From Novosphingobium sp. RL4 (GTDB lineage Bacteria > Pseudomonadota > Alphaproteobacteria > Sphingomonadales > Sphingomonadaceae), in NCBI RefSeq assembly GCF_035658495.1, contig NZ_CP141944.1, positions 832,001 through 896,000 on the forward strand: DNA of 64,000 nt, read 5' to 3'. The notes beneath the pieces are model-generated. The model made no database searches. It had not been told where the DNA came from and worked only from the letters and a program-made list of their open reading frames with translations. This document shows positions 24,215-32,246 of this stretch, in pieces; within the stretch, counting starts at the first letter, position 1; every line of letters starts with the position of its first letter. Position numbers and translations under genes: made by a program.

Positions 24215-26364
24215 CAGGCCGCCTTTCGCAGCGTCGGATCGAAGGCGGCCGGAACCGTGACGCGGGCGGCGAATCCGTCGCCGCCATGAACGAAGCTTAC
24301 ATCGCCGCCATGGGCGCGCGCGATCGAGCGGCACACCGCAAGGCCGAGCCCGCTGCCCTTCTGACCCGAGGTGCGCGCCGTTTCGGAACGATAGAACGGC
24401 TCGAAAGCGCGGTCGAACTCGTCTTCCGGAATGCCGGGCCCGGTGTCGACGATTTCCGCCACGGCCTCGCCATCGTGCAGGCTCACGCGGACCCTTGCGC
24501 TCTCGCCGTACTTGATCGCGTTTTCCAGCAGGTTGCCGAGCAGGCGGCGGATGCCGACCGGATCGACATCGACCGGAATGTGCAGGTTGTGCTCGATCGT
24601 CACCTTGCCGCCTACGAGTTGTGCGTCGGCGACGCTGCCGGCGATCAGTTCCGCGAAATCGACGCGTTCGCGCGGTCCCGGGGTCGAGGCATCGCGGATG
24701 AAGGCGATGACCTCGCTGATCATGGCTTCCATCTCGCTCACTTCCTTCAGCAGGCCTTCGCGCTGCTCGTCGGGAACGTCCTCGATGCGGAAGCGAAGGC
24801 GGGTGAGGGGAGTGCGCAAGTCGTGGCTGATGGCGCCGACCATCGCGGTGCGGTCATCCACGAAGGCGCGCAGGCGGTTGCGCATCTGGTTGAAGGCATT
24901 GGCCGCCCGCCCGATCTCGGCAGGGCCGGACAGCGGCAGGATGGTGGCCGAGGGGTCGCGGCCGAGCTGTTCGGCGGCTTGCGCGAAGTCCTTCAGCGGA
25001 ACCACGATGCGCCGGGCGAACAGCCATGCCAGCGGGCTGATGATCGCCAACGACAGTGCGAACCACAGCATGACCCGCTTCTGCCAGGCGTTGGGGAACG
25101 GCTCCGCGCGCGGCGCTACGGCAAGCCATTGTCCGTCGGGCTGGCGTGCGGCGGCCACGAAATCGCCTTCGATGAACGGCGGCGAGGTGAGCGCGAAGAA
25201 GCCGCTGTCGACGTGGCGGAAGGGGATCGGTTGCGGCGTGCCGGGAACGACGGGCAGCGGTGTGGTGCGCGTCGCGGCGGCAGGCGGCGTGGCAGGCGCT
25301 GCCGTTGCCACGGTGGTTGCCGGAGCGGCCGTGGATGCGAGCATGACCGGGGGTTGGGGAATCTGGAGAGACAGGGGGCGCGTTGTCGCGACGGGGGTCG
25401 GCAGCGGATCGGGCGTGGCGATCGGCAGGGTGGCGCGGGGAATGTCGGTCATCGTGGGCATGGCCGGCGAGAGAAGGCCCGAGCCCAGCCCAGCGGCGCC
25501 GCCCGGACCGATCATCCCGCCGGGACGCCCGCCGGGGCCGACGATCTGTCCGGGCTGACCGTCCTGGTTCGGCGTCCTGCCCGGCTGGGCGCCGGCGTTG
25601 CCGGGCTGTCCCTGCGAAGGCTGTCCCTGTGAAGGTTGGCCCTGCGAGGGCTGGCCGCCGCCAGGGCGGCCGATGCCGCCTCCGGGGGCCTGCCCACCCG
25701 GCTGACCGCCTGCACCGGCGCTTCCGGGGCGGTGGCCACCGGGTGCGGTGGCGGCGGGGATCGCGCCGCCGGGGATGCGTCCTCCCGGACGGGCTCCACC
25801 GGGCATGGCGGGAACGCGGGGCATCGAGCCGCCGGGAGGCATTCCGCCGGGGAAGTGGCCACCGGGCATTCCGCTCGGCCCGGGGCTTCCACCGGGGGGA
25901 GGGCCGCCGGGAATCGACTGCGCTTCCGCCGAGCCGACCAGAACCGAGGACAGCGAGGCGGGTGCGGCCTTGCCCTGCACCATGGCGAGGGGCGAGCGGG
26001 TGTTGCTCGGCACGGCGACGCCGCCGACGGGAAGCTGGGTGTAGAAGGCGAGAATCACGTCCTTGCCCTCGCGGCCAAGGCGGCTGGCAAGTGCGTCGCG
26101 CGACGATTCGGAAACGAGCCAGCCCTGTCCGCTCACGTCGGGCGGACCCATCATCGGCTTGCGCTCGAGCCGGTCTGGCACGTCGCTGGCGGTGAGGGCG
26201 CTGGCCACCTCGTCGATGTTCCAGCGCGCGGTCGGGCTGGGCGGCAGCAGCACGGTAAGCGCGAGCGTGACGAGTTGGGCGCCGATCAGGGCGCAGACCA
26301 GGATGGCGATCATCTGCATCGCCAGGGGAAGGCCGATCCGGTTCGAAAGGCGGGGCAGGTTCAT
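24214..26364 (-). CDS. Sensor histidine kinase with long Pro/Gly-rich periplasmic insert
   Basis: Encodes 716 residues from the ATG at 26364 (another at 26376). TM1 is about 11-40 and TM2 about 430-450, so the periplasmic part spans some 390 residues. Of this, about 150-295 is almost wholly Gly, Pro, Gln and Ala, with GQPSQ repeats, followed by an Ala/Thr/Pro-rich stretch to about 380. HAMP is about 450-500, the phosphoacceptor is His514 in SHDLRTPL, the N box is NLLENAIKYG (611-620), G1 is DTGPGIPEDEF and G2 is GSGLGLAV (670-677). All catalytic motifs are intact. It is an EnvZ-like class. The response regulator lies divergently about 700 bp away. Confidence 0.92.
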   Translation of the reverse strand: MNLPRLSNRIGLPLAMQMIAILVCALIGAQLVTLALTVLLPPSPTARWNIDEVASALTASDVPDRLERKPMMGPPDVSGQGWLVSESSRDALASRLGREGKDVILAFYTQLPVGGVAVPSNTRSPLAMVQGKAAPASLSSVLVGSAEAQSIPGGPPPGGSPGPSGMPGGHFPGGMPPGGSMPRVPAMPGGARPGGRIPGGAIPAATAPGGHRPGSAGAGGQPGGQAPGGGIGRPGGGQPSQGQPSQGQPSQGQPGNAGAQPGRTPNQDGQPGQIVGPGGRPGGMIGPGGAAGLGSGLLSPAMPTMTDIPRATLPIATPDPLPTPVATTRPLSLQIPQPPVMLASTAAPATTVATAAPATPPAAATRTTPLPVVPGTPQPIPFRHVDSGFFALTSPPFIEGDFVAAARQPDGQWLAVAPRAEPFPNAWQKRVMLWFALSLAIISPLAWLFARRIVVPLKDFAQAAEQLGRDPSATILPLSGPAEIGRAANAFNQMRNRLRAFVDDRTAMVGAISHDLRTPLTRLRFRIEDVPDEQREGLLKEVSEMEAMISEVIAFIRDASTPGPRERVDFAELIAGSVADAQLVGGKVTIEHNLHIPVDVDPVGIRRLLGNLLENAIKYGESARVRVSLHDGEAVAEIVDTGPGIPEDEFDRAFEPFYRSETARTSGQKGSGLGLAVCRSIARAHGGDVSFVHGGDGFAARVTVPAAFDPTLRKAA
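25480..25917 (-). repeat. Pro/Gly-rich low-complexity segment inside the kinase, with 15-bp tandem repeats
   Basis: This DNA encodes kinase residues about 150-295, collagen-like in composition. At 25604-25648 three tandem 15-bp units (GGCTGTCCCTGCGAA and two close variants) encode repeated Ser-Gln-Gly-Gln-Pro. Frame is kept throughout. Such repeats can expand or contract by slippage without frameshift. Whether the number of units varies between strains cannot be seen here. Confidence 0.85.
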
Positions 26365-26452
26365 TTCAGGCCCCATGCCACGAATTCGCGGCGATTTCGA
26401 GACGTCACCATGTGGCTGCGCGCCGTTCCGCTGCGGGATGGGGAAGAGAGAT

Positions 26453-26502
26453 GCGGAGCGGGCTCGGAAAGGAGGGACACGTCCCTTCCGACCCCGCTCC
26501 GC
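26453..26502. repeat. Strong imperfect hairpin upstream of the kinase gene
   Basis: GCGGAGCGGG at 26453-26462 pairs with CCCGCTCCGC at 26493-26502. The interior pairs further (TCGGAA with TTCCGA, and the palindrome GGGACACGTCCC at the centre). It lies about 90-140 bases before the kinase start on its coding strand, so it could be a leader structure or an attenuator. No T-run follows in either direction. Confidence 0.5.
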
Positions 26503-26949
26503 GCCCCCGCGAGCCGGCACAAGGCCAGCCTGCGAGGACGGTCACCTCGGGTCCGTTCCAGCAGCGGTGCCCTCACTCGCGAGGCTGGAAGGAAAACTCT
26601 TGTCGCGCGGCGCCGGGCACCGCGACTGGGCTTGAGCGGCCGGTACCATGCGATTGTGTCACTATCGGGTCCGGTTCCGCACCATCCCCGATGCGTGGAT
26701 ATAGTTCCGGGGCCGTCGCAGGACAGGGCGGGTGCGACTACGTGACCTGCCGCTGCGACGGGCCCGGCACCGACCGGCGCCTTGGCGGTGGCTAACCGGA
26801 CGGTGGTTCCGGCCGTATCGGAGACATGCAGCATCATTGCGGGAGTCGCGGGGGATGCGACGGGGTCCGCGCTGCAGGCCATCCAAGACGGAACCTGACG
26901 AACTGGGTTGTTCATGGCCATCTTGTTCGGCGCGGGACTTTGCCTGCGG

Positions 26950-26966
26950 ATTTCACCGGCATTTCA
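26950..26966 (-). promoter_or_regulatory. Operator-like TGAAAT direct repeat (11-bp period), minus strand
   Basis: On the minus strand the sequence is TGAAAT-GCCGG-TGAAAT-CCGC. The two half-sites are 11 bp apart, one helical turn, the spacing used by OmpR/PhoB-type regulators. The same arrangement (17 of 21 bases identical) occurs on the plus strand at 27874. It faces the kinase and barrel genes, about 590 bases from the kinase start. Confidence 0.55.
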
Positions 26967-26970
26967 CGCC

Positions 26971-26996
26971 TGTTACGGGCTGTCACAAGCTGTAAC
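26971..26996 (+). promoter_or_regulatory. Three tandem TGTNAC repeats, 10-bp period, upstream of the response regulator
   Basis: TGTTAC at 26971, TGTCAC at 26981 and TGTAAC at 26991 follow each other at exactly ten bases. The first and last also form an inverted repeat (CTGTTAC with GTAACAG). They end 66 bases before the regulator's start codon. This fits cooperative binding of a dimeric winged-helix regulator to one face of the helix, perhaps autoregulation. Confidence 0.5.
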
Positions 26997-27062
26997 AGGG
27001 GCTGAAATCCGGGTGGAACGCGGGGTTCCTATTGGCGCACAATGATCCTAGAACGTGCTCCG

Positions 27063-27836
27063 ATGGACCTTCAGACCCGCATCCTCATCGTCGACGACGA
27101 TGAAGGCATCCGCTCGCTGATCGGCGAGTTCCTGGGCAAGCATGGCTACGCCACGCAGACTGCCGCCGATCCTTCGGCGATGCGCGAACTGCTGGCGCGC
27201 GAGGATTTCGATCTCATCGTGCTGGACGTGATGATGCCGCGCGAAGATGGCCTTACCGCACTCCGCCAGCTTGGACCCGATGCGCCGCCGGTCATCATGC
27301 TTTCGGCCGTGGGAAGCGACGTCGATCGCATCGTCGGCCTGGAAATGGGTGCGGACGACTATCTGGCGAAACCGTGCAATCCGCGCGAACTGCTGGCCCG
27401 CATCCGCACCGTCCTGCGCCGCCGCGCGGCAGTGGGCGGGGTGGCCGAGCGGGTCGTTGCGGCCGCGCCTTTGGAAGCGACGCCGGTCAACGACGTGCAT
27501 TCCGGGGAGTGTCTGCACTTTGGCGGATGGCGGATGGACCTGGGCCTGCGCCTGCTGTTCGATCCCGGCAACCGGCTGATCTCGCTTTCGGATGGCGAGT
27601 TCCGCCTCCTGCGGGCATTCGCCGAGCACCCGCGACGTGTCCTCACGCGCGACCAGTTGCTCGATTGGTCGCGCGGGGAAGACAGCGATCACTACGATCG
27701 CGCCATCGACGTCCAGCTTTCCCGCCTGCGCCGCAAGCTTGCCGAAGGCGATGGTGGCGGCGACATCATCCGCACCGTGCGCAATGAGGGGTATCTCTTC
27801 GTGCCCTCGGTCTCGGGCGACATTTCAGCCAGATGA
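27063..27836 (+). CDS. OmpR-family response regulator
   Basis: Encodes 257 residues from the ATG at 27063; an in-frame ATG at 27042 would add seven residues. The receiver domain has the acidic pair in LIVDDDEGI, the phosphoacceptor Asp in LIVLDVMMPRE (about residue 53), and Lys in DDYLAKPCNPREL. A loop rich in Ala and Val (about 125-145) leads to the winged-helix domain, with LSDGEFRLLRAFAEHPRRVL and DRAIDVQLSRLRRKLAEGDG. It is divergent from the kinase, which is its likely partner. Direct-repeat elements upstream of it and of the next gene suggest autoregulation and control of the dioxygenase-autotransporter pair. Confidence 0.93.
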   Translation: MDLQTRILIVDDDEGIRSLIGEFLGKHGYATQTAADPSAMRELLAREDFDLIVLDVMMPREDGLTALRQLGPDAPPVIMLSAVGSDVDRIVGLEMGADDYLAKPCNPRELLARIRTVLRRRAAVGGVAERVVAAAPLEATPVNDVHSGECLHFGGWRMDLGLRLLFDPGNRLISLSDGEFRLLRAFAEHPRRVLTRDQLLDWSRGEDSDHYDRAIDVQLSRLRRKLAEGDGGGDIIRTVRNEGYLFVPSVSGDISAR

Positions 27837-27873
27837 GCATCGGCCGCCGGGACGGACCGTGCGGCTACAGAGA

Positions 27874-27890
27874 TGAAATGCATCTGAAAT
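27874..27890 (+). promoter_or_regulatory. Operator-like TGAAAT direct repeat upstream of the dioxygenase gene
   Basis: TGAAAT-GCATC-TGAAAT-CCGG on the plus strand, 11-bp period, about 100 bases before the dioxygenase start. It matches the element at 26950-26966 (read on the minus strand) in TGAAATGC, then three variable bases, then TGAAATCCG. The shared sequence ties the dioxygenase and autotransporter genes to the adjacent two-component system. Confidence 0.6.
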
Positions 27891-27987
27891 CCGGTGGCAA
27901 CTGCCGGCTTTCAATCCTCGTCGTGACCTGATCCGCGGCACCGGTCCTCCGGGCGTCGCGCGAATTGCGACACGAGGGGATATTTCA

Positions 27988-28929
27988 ATGGACGACCATG
28001 ACCGCGGGCTTGCCCATGATCTTCAGACCATCGGGCGGGCATTCGGCGAGAACCTGATAGGACGCCGCCGGGCGCTGGCCATTCTTGCCAGCGCGGGCAG
28101 TGTGGCGGGCGTTGCGGCATGTGGAGGGGATGACGGTGCCTCGTCTTCGGGAAGCTCCGGCTCGTCCAGTTCCACGAGTTCCACCAGCAGTTCCAGCACG
28201 ACTTCGTCCAGCACTTCGTCGACCAGTTCTTCGTCCACCTCGTCGGGCGGAAGTTCCGCCGATACCTGCATCGCCGATCCCACCGAAACCAACGGCCCCT
28301 ATCCCGCCGATGGCACCAACACGGCAAGCGGTTCGACCTCCAACGTGCTGACCGTGAGCGGTGTGGTGCGCTCGGATATCCGTTCCAGCTTCATCAATTC
28401 GACGACGACCGCCGCCGGTGTCGCACTGGAACTGACACTGCAACTCGTCGACGTGAACAACGGCTGCGCGGCGATAGAAGGCGCGGCGATCTATGTCTGG
28501 CACTGCGATGCCGCCGGGAAGTACTCGCTCTATTCGAGCGGCGTCACCACCGAAAGCTACCTGCGCGGCGTGCAGGTGACCGACAGCGAGGGGAAGGTGA
28601 CGTTCACGACCATCTATCCCGCCTGTTACTCGGGACGCTGGCCGCACATTCATTTCGAGATCTTCACGGGCGGCCTGACTTCGGCAAGCACCGGCCGCAC
28701 GGCCAGTCTCATCTCGCAGCTTGCCATGCCGGCTGCCACCAACACCGCCGTGTTCACCGGCGATACGCGTTATACGGCCAGCATCGCCAACTACAACGCG
28801 ATCTCGCTGTCGTCGGACAATGTCTTCGGTGACAACAGTTCCGCGCAACTGGCGCAGATGACGCCGACGCTGAGCGGCAGCCTGACGGCCGGATACACCG
28901 GCACCGCGCTCATCGGCATCGCCGCCTGA
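27988..28929 (+). CDS. Intradiol ring-cleavage dioxygenase-like lipoprotein
   Basis: Encodes 313 residues. The N-terminus has GRRRALAILASAG (a Tat-like or Sec signal) ending in a lipobox Cys at 45. A Ser/Thr-rich linker (about 51-90) separates the anchor from the catalytic domain. The domain carries TNGPYPADGT, YVWHCDAAGKYS, LRGVQVTDSEG and YPACYSGRWPHIHFEIF. By family comparison Tyr179, Tyr214, His220 and His222 are the iron ligands and Arg217 is also kept, so it may be active. Members cleave catechol-type rings between the hydroxyls. A surface lipoprotein form suggests action on aromatic compounds outside the cytoplasm. GAGGGGA lies seven bases before the ATG at 27988. An autotransporter gene follows by 65 bp. 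Confidence 0.85.
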   Translation: MDDHDRGLAHDLQTIGRAFGENLIGRRRALAILASAGSVAGVAACGGDDGASSSGSSGSSSSTSSTSSSSTTSSSTSSTSSSSTSSGGSSADTCIADPTETNGPYPADGTNTASGSTSNVLTVSGVVRSDIRSSFINSTTTAAGVALELTLQLVDVNNGCAAIEGAAIYVWHCDAAGKYSLYSSGVTTESYLRGVQVTDSEGKVTFTTIYPACYSGRWPHIHFEIFTGGLTSASTGRTASLISQLAMPAATNTAVFTGDTRYTASIANYNAISLSSDNVFGDNSSAQLAQMTPTLSGSLTAGYTGTALIGIAA

Positions 28930-28994
28930 ATCTCCGGCGCCGGCCGAGAGGCGGCACCGGATACCGCTTTCACGCTCATCACGAGATTCCAGAC

Positions 28995-31900
28995 ATGAAC
29001 TCGCTTCACACGTCTTCCAGCATCGGCGCGCTGGTCCTTGCCCTCGTCGCCGCTCCCACCCTTGCCGCCACAAAGGTTTCCACCGACACGACCGCGCCGC
29101 TGGTAACGTCCAGCGCAGGCGATGTTACCGTGACCGAGGACGGCACGATCACGCTAGCCGGCGGGTCGGCGGTCACCGTCGACAGCAGCAACGCCGTAGA
29201 CGTCGAAGGCGGGCTCGTGCTCGACGATGCCGACGGTGCGACCGGCATCACCGTAAATGCCGGCACCACCTCGACGATTGCCGTTGGTGAGGACGGTTCG
29301 ATCGCGGTGACCGAGGACTACGTTCCCGAGACGACCGGCTCGGACAGCGCCTCGGCCAGCAATCGCTACGGCATTCATGTCCTGTCCGGCGCGGCGACCA
29401 GCGGCTCGATCCTCAACGCCGGCACGATCACGGTGGAAGGCCAGGTTTCCGGCGGCATCGTCGTGGACAGCGACTATGTGGGCGATATCACGAACACCGG
29501 CACCATCAGCGTGATCGGCGACAATTCCGTAGGCATCTCGACGAAGGCGGTGGACGGTGACGTTACCGTGGAAGGCACCGTCTATGCGACCGGCGCCGGG
29601 GCGACCGCGCTCTCGGTCGGCGGAGACGTGACCGGCACCGTGACCATTCAGGGCACGGTGGCCAATCGGGCCTCCTACACCGATGACGACAGCAACACCG
29701 TCGTGCTTTCACGCGCCGCGCTGCGCTCGGGCACTGCGACGGTGGACATCACCGGCAACGTTGCAGGTGGCATCTATGTGGCTGCTCCGCCGGTCGACAA
29801 TGACAGCACCAACGACGATGAAGACAATGACGGTGTCGATGACGACGAGGAAGGCACCGGCGCGGTCGTGTCCTACGGCAATGGCCCGGCCATCCAGGTG
29901 GGCGGCACCAGCGACATCACGGTCGGCGGCGTTTCCAGCAATTCCGGGACCTATTCGATCGCCATCGACGGAACCGTCAGTTCCAACTCGTACTACAGCA
30001 AGACCGACGCCTATGGCCTGGTGATCGGCGGGCAGGGTGGCAACGTCACCCTGACAGACGGCATCGGCGTGACCGGCACTCTCAGCGCCACGACATACGA
30101 TTCGGCGGCGACCGCCCTGCTCATCAACAAGGGCAGCACTGTCACCAGCCTCTACAACAGCGGCTCGATCGCGGCGGGCATCACCTCGCAGGGCGACGGT
30201 TCCTCCACCGCGGTCCGCGATCTTTCCGGCACGCTGACCACGATCGACAACACCGGTTTCATTTCCGCAACCGGCTCCGACACCGACACGACGACCGCGC
30301 TCGACCTGTCCGCGAACACGACCGGCGTGACCATCAGCCAGTACCTCAACGATGCGGACGCCGAGACCAGCGCGGAATATCTCGAAGACAACGACACGGA
30401 TACCGATCCGACCATCTATGCAAGCATCACCGGGAACATCCTGCTTGGTTCCGGCAATGACACGCTCAGTGCTTCGACCGGCACGATCACCGGCGATACC
30501 TATTTCGGCAACGGCGATGACACGCTCAGCCTGTCCGGCAACACCGTCTACACCGGCGATGTCTACTTCGGCAGCGGTAGGGGAACGGCATCGCTTGCCG
30601 GCACGTCGAGCTTCGTGGGCACCATGGACTTTGCCGGAAACGACGGCACGCTGTCGCTTTCCGGCACTTCGGTCTATTCGGGCAACTTCAGCAATGCCGA
30701 CAACCTGACCGTCACGGTCGGCAGCGGTTCCAAGCTTACAGCGAGCGAGGCGGAGAACATCAGCTTCGGCAACCTCATCGTGAAGTCCGGCGGTATCCTG
30801 GGGGTCTACGTCGATCCCCAGGAAGGTACGAGTTCGCTCATCAACGTGGCGAACGCGACGCTGGAAAGCGGGACCAAGATCACGGCCACAGTCACCGACC
30901 TCGGCGATGCCGAGGGCACCTACACGGTGCTGACTGCCAGCAGCCTCGATGTTCAGGGCACGCTGAACTCGACCGAGACCGACCTGCCGTTCATCTACAA
31001 CGGCGAGGTTTCGACCGATGACAACAGCGTCTATCTTACCATCGAGCGCAAGACGACCGCCGAACTCGGCCTGACGCGCAGCGAAGCATCGGCCTGGGAT
31101 GCGATCTACTCGACCGCACAGAACGATGATTCGCTGACGGCGAGCCTGCTCGACGTGGACGATTCGGCAACGCTCCAGACCCAGGTCTCGGCGCTGCTTC
31201 CCGATCATTCGGGCGGCGTATTCGATGCGGTGACTCACGGCGACCGCATGGCCGCGCGGCATCTTTCGGACGAATCGTCGATGTTCTCCATCTCCGACAT
31301 CGGCGGCTGGTTCGAGCCGGTCTACTGGCGCACCAGCAAGGATGCGGGGTCGACCGCGGGCTACAAGGCCAGCGGATGGGGGCTTTCCAGCGGCGTCGAG
31401 CGGCGCACTTCGCTGGGCTACTTCGGCGTGTCCTATGCGTGGTTGCAGGGCAGCGTGACGGACAACGGCGGCACCGGGAATCTCGATGTGGGCCAGCATG
31501 ACCTTGGCCTGTTCTGGCGCAATGCCAAGGGGCCGTTCATGGCGTGGGCGCGTATCGGCGCCTCGCGGATTTCGGTGGATTCGACGCGCACTTTCACCGG
31601 CACCATCGACGATACCGACTTCACCTATGCCGCGGACGGCAAGTGGAGCGGCTGGCTGTTCTCGGGCCTGGCCGGCGCGTCCTACCGCTTCGACATGTCG
31701 CGCCGTTTTAATCTCAAGCCCAAGGTCGAACTCGAGCAGTTCTGGCTGAAGGAGAACGGCTACAGCGAAACCGCCGACACCGACGCCATGGCGCTGACCG
31801 TGGCAAGCCGCACCAGCAAGGCCACCACGGTAACGCCGACACTGACGGCCTCCTACTCGCTGGGCACGATCTCTCCCGACTGGCACCCGCTGACGTTCCA

Positions 31901-32153
31901 GGTGGAGGCGGGCCGCCGCGAACTCGTCTCCGGCAAGCTCGGCAGCACGACTGCCTACTTCAACGGCGGCGACACTTACGATGCCGGCGATGCCTTCACG
32001 ATCACGCCGGAAAGCCTCAAGGGAGCCTGGGTCAGCGAGGTCTCGATGCTGGCGGGCGGACTCGACTTCACGTGGAAGATCACTGCCCGCATGGAACGCA
32101 CCAGCGACGCTACCGATCTTTCGACCCGCGCGTCTCTCAGCATCGCGTTCTGA
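28995..32153 (+). CDS. Autotransporter with large passenger domain
   Basis: Encodes 1052 residues: a signal peptide (cleaved near TLAATKVS), a passenger of about 700 residues, and a C-terminal autotransporter barrel (about 760-1052) ending SLSIAF. The passenger is a run of short beta-helix-like repeats rich in Gly, Thr, Ser and Asp (GSILNAGTITVEGQVSGGIV; NTGTISVIGDNSVGISTK). An acidic insert at 267-289 (NDDEDNDGVDDDEEG) resembles calcium-binding thrombospondin type 3 repeats. The barrel begins near SDIGGWFEPVYWRTS. It is probably co-transcribed with the dioxygenase lipoprotein and ends at a strong terminator. Function as adhesin or surface enzyme is unknown. Confidence 0.9.
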   Translation: MNSLHTSSSIGALVLALVAAPTLAATKVSTDTTAPLVTSSAGDVTVTEDGTITLAGGSAVTVDSSNAVDVEGGLVLDDADGATGITVNAGTTSTIAVGEDGSIAVTEDYVPETTGSDSASASNRYGIHVLSGAATSGSILNAGTITVEGQVSGGIVVDSDYVGDITNTGTISVIGDNSVGISTKAVDGDVTVEGTVYATGAGATALSVGGDVTGTVTIQGTVANRASYTDDDSNTVVLSRAALRSGTATVDITGNVAGGIYVAAPPVDNDSTNDDEDNDGVDDDEEGTGAVVSYGNGPAIQVGGTSDITVGGVSSNSGTYSIAIDGTVSSNSYYSKTDAYGLVIGGQGGNVTLTDGIGVTGTLSATTYDSAATALLINKGSTVTSLYNSGSIAAGITSQGDGSSTAVRDLSGTLTTIDNTGFISATGSDTDTTTALDLSANTTGVTISQYLNDADAETSAEYLEDNDTDTDPTIYASITGNILLGSGNDTLSASTGTITGDTYFGNGDDTLSLSGNTVYTGDVYFGSGRGTASLAGTSSFVGTMDFAGNDGTLSLSGTSVYSGNFSNADNLTVTVGSGSKLTASEAENISFGNLIVKSGGILGVYVDPQEGTSSLINVANATLESGTKITATVTDLGDAEGTYTVLTASSLDVQGTLNSTETDLPFIYNGEVSTDDNSVYLTIERKTTAELGLTRSEASAWDAIYSTAQNDDSLTASLLDVDDSATLQTQVSALLPDHSGGVFDAVTHGDRMAARHLSDESSMFSISDIGGWFEPVYWRTSKDAGSTAGYKASGWGLSSGVERRTSLGYFGVSYAWLQGSVTDNGGTGNLDVGQHDLGLFWRNAKGPFMAWARIGASRISVDSTRTFTGTIDDTDFTYAADGKWSGWLFSGLAGASYRFDMSRRFNLKPKVELEQFWLKENGYSETADTDAMALTVASRTSKATTVTPTLTASYSLGTISPDWHPLTFQVEAGRRELVSGKLGSTTAYFNGGDTYDAGDAFTITPESLKGAWVSEVSMLAGGLDFTWKITARMERTSDATDLSTRASLSIAF

Positions 32154-32191
32154 TCGGGCGTTGGCTGCCGAACGGATTGCGGCGCAAACCG

Positions 32192-32227
32192 AAAAGGCCC
32201 CGGCAGGACATCCTGCCGGGGCCTTTT
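32192..32227. terminator. Strong intrinsic terminator, probably bidirectional
   Basis: A 17-bp perfect stem (AAAAGGCCCCGGCAGGA paired with its complement) with a two-base loop, followed by TTTTT on the plus strand and flanked by A-rich sequence that gives a T-run on the minus strand. It lies 38 bases after the autotransporter stop and 20 bases beyond the galE stop, serving both convergent units. Confidence 0.9.
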
Positions 32228-32246
32228 TCGTTCATCCCCTTTTCGT

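Larger units (their letters stand above)
26365..27062. other. Long divergent regulatory region between kinase and regulator genes
   Basis: About 700 bp without a well-supported gene. It holds the hairpin at 26453-26502, two TGAAAT direct repeats on the minus strand (26950-26966), three tandem TGTNAC repeats (26971-26996) and a single TGAAATCCGG at 27003. A 186-codon minus-strand frame (26361-26921) ends by overlapping the kinase ATG, but it has the Arg/Ser/Pro-rich look of a chance frame and no ribosome binding site. Confidence 0.6.

Noticed and set aside
26361..26921. A 186-codon minus-strand frame that ends by overlapping the kinase start codon as ATGA
   Set aside because: The overlap is suggestive, but there is no ribosome binding site at 26921, and the protein is Arg/Ser/Pro/Gly-rich with no domain-like segment. 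It is more likely a chance frame in a leader region. Conservation of the frame in related genomes would reverse this.
29709..31886. A 725-codon minus-strand frame opposite the autotransporter
   Set aside because: It is very long, but its Arg/Gly/Val-rich sequence shows no domain, and the plus strand has a complete signal peptide, passenger and barrel. It is an antisense artefact of a repetitive passenger gene.
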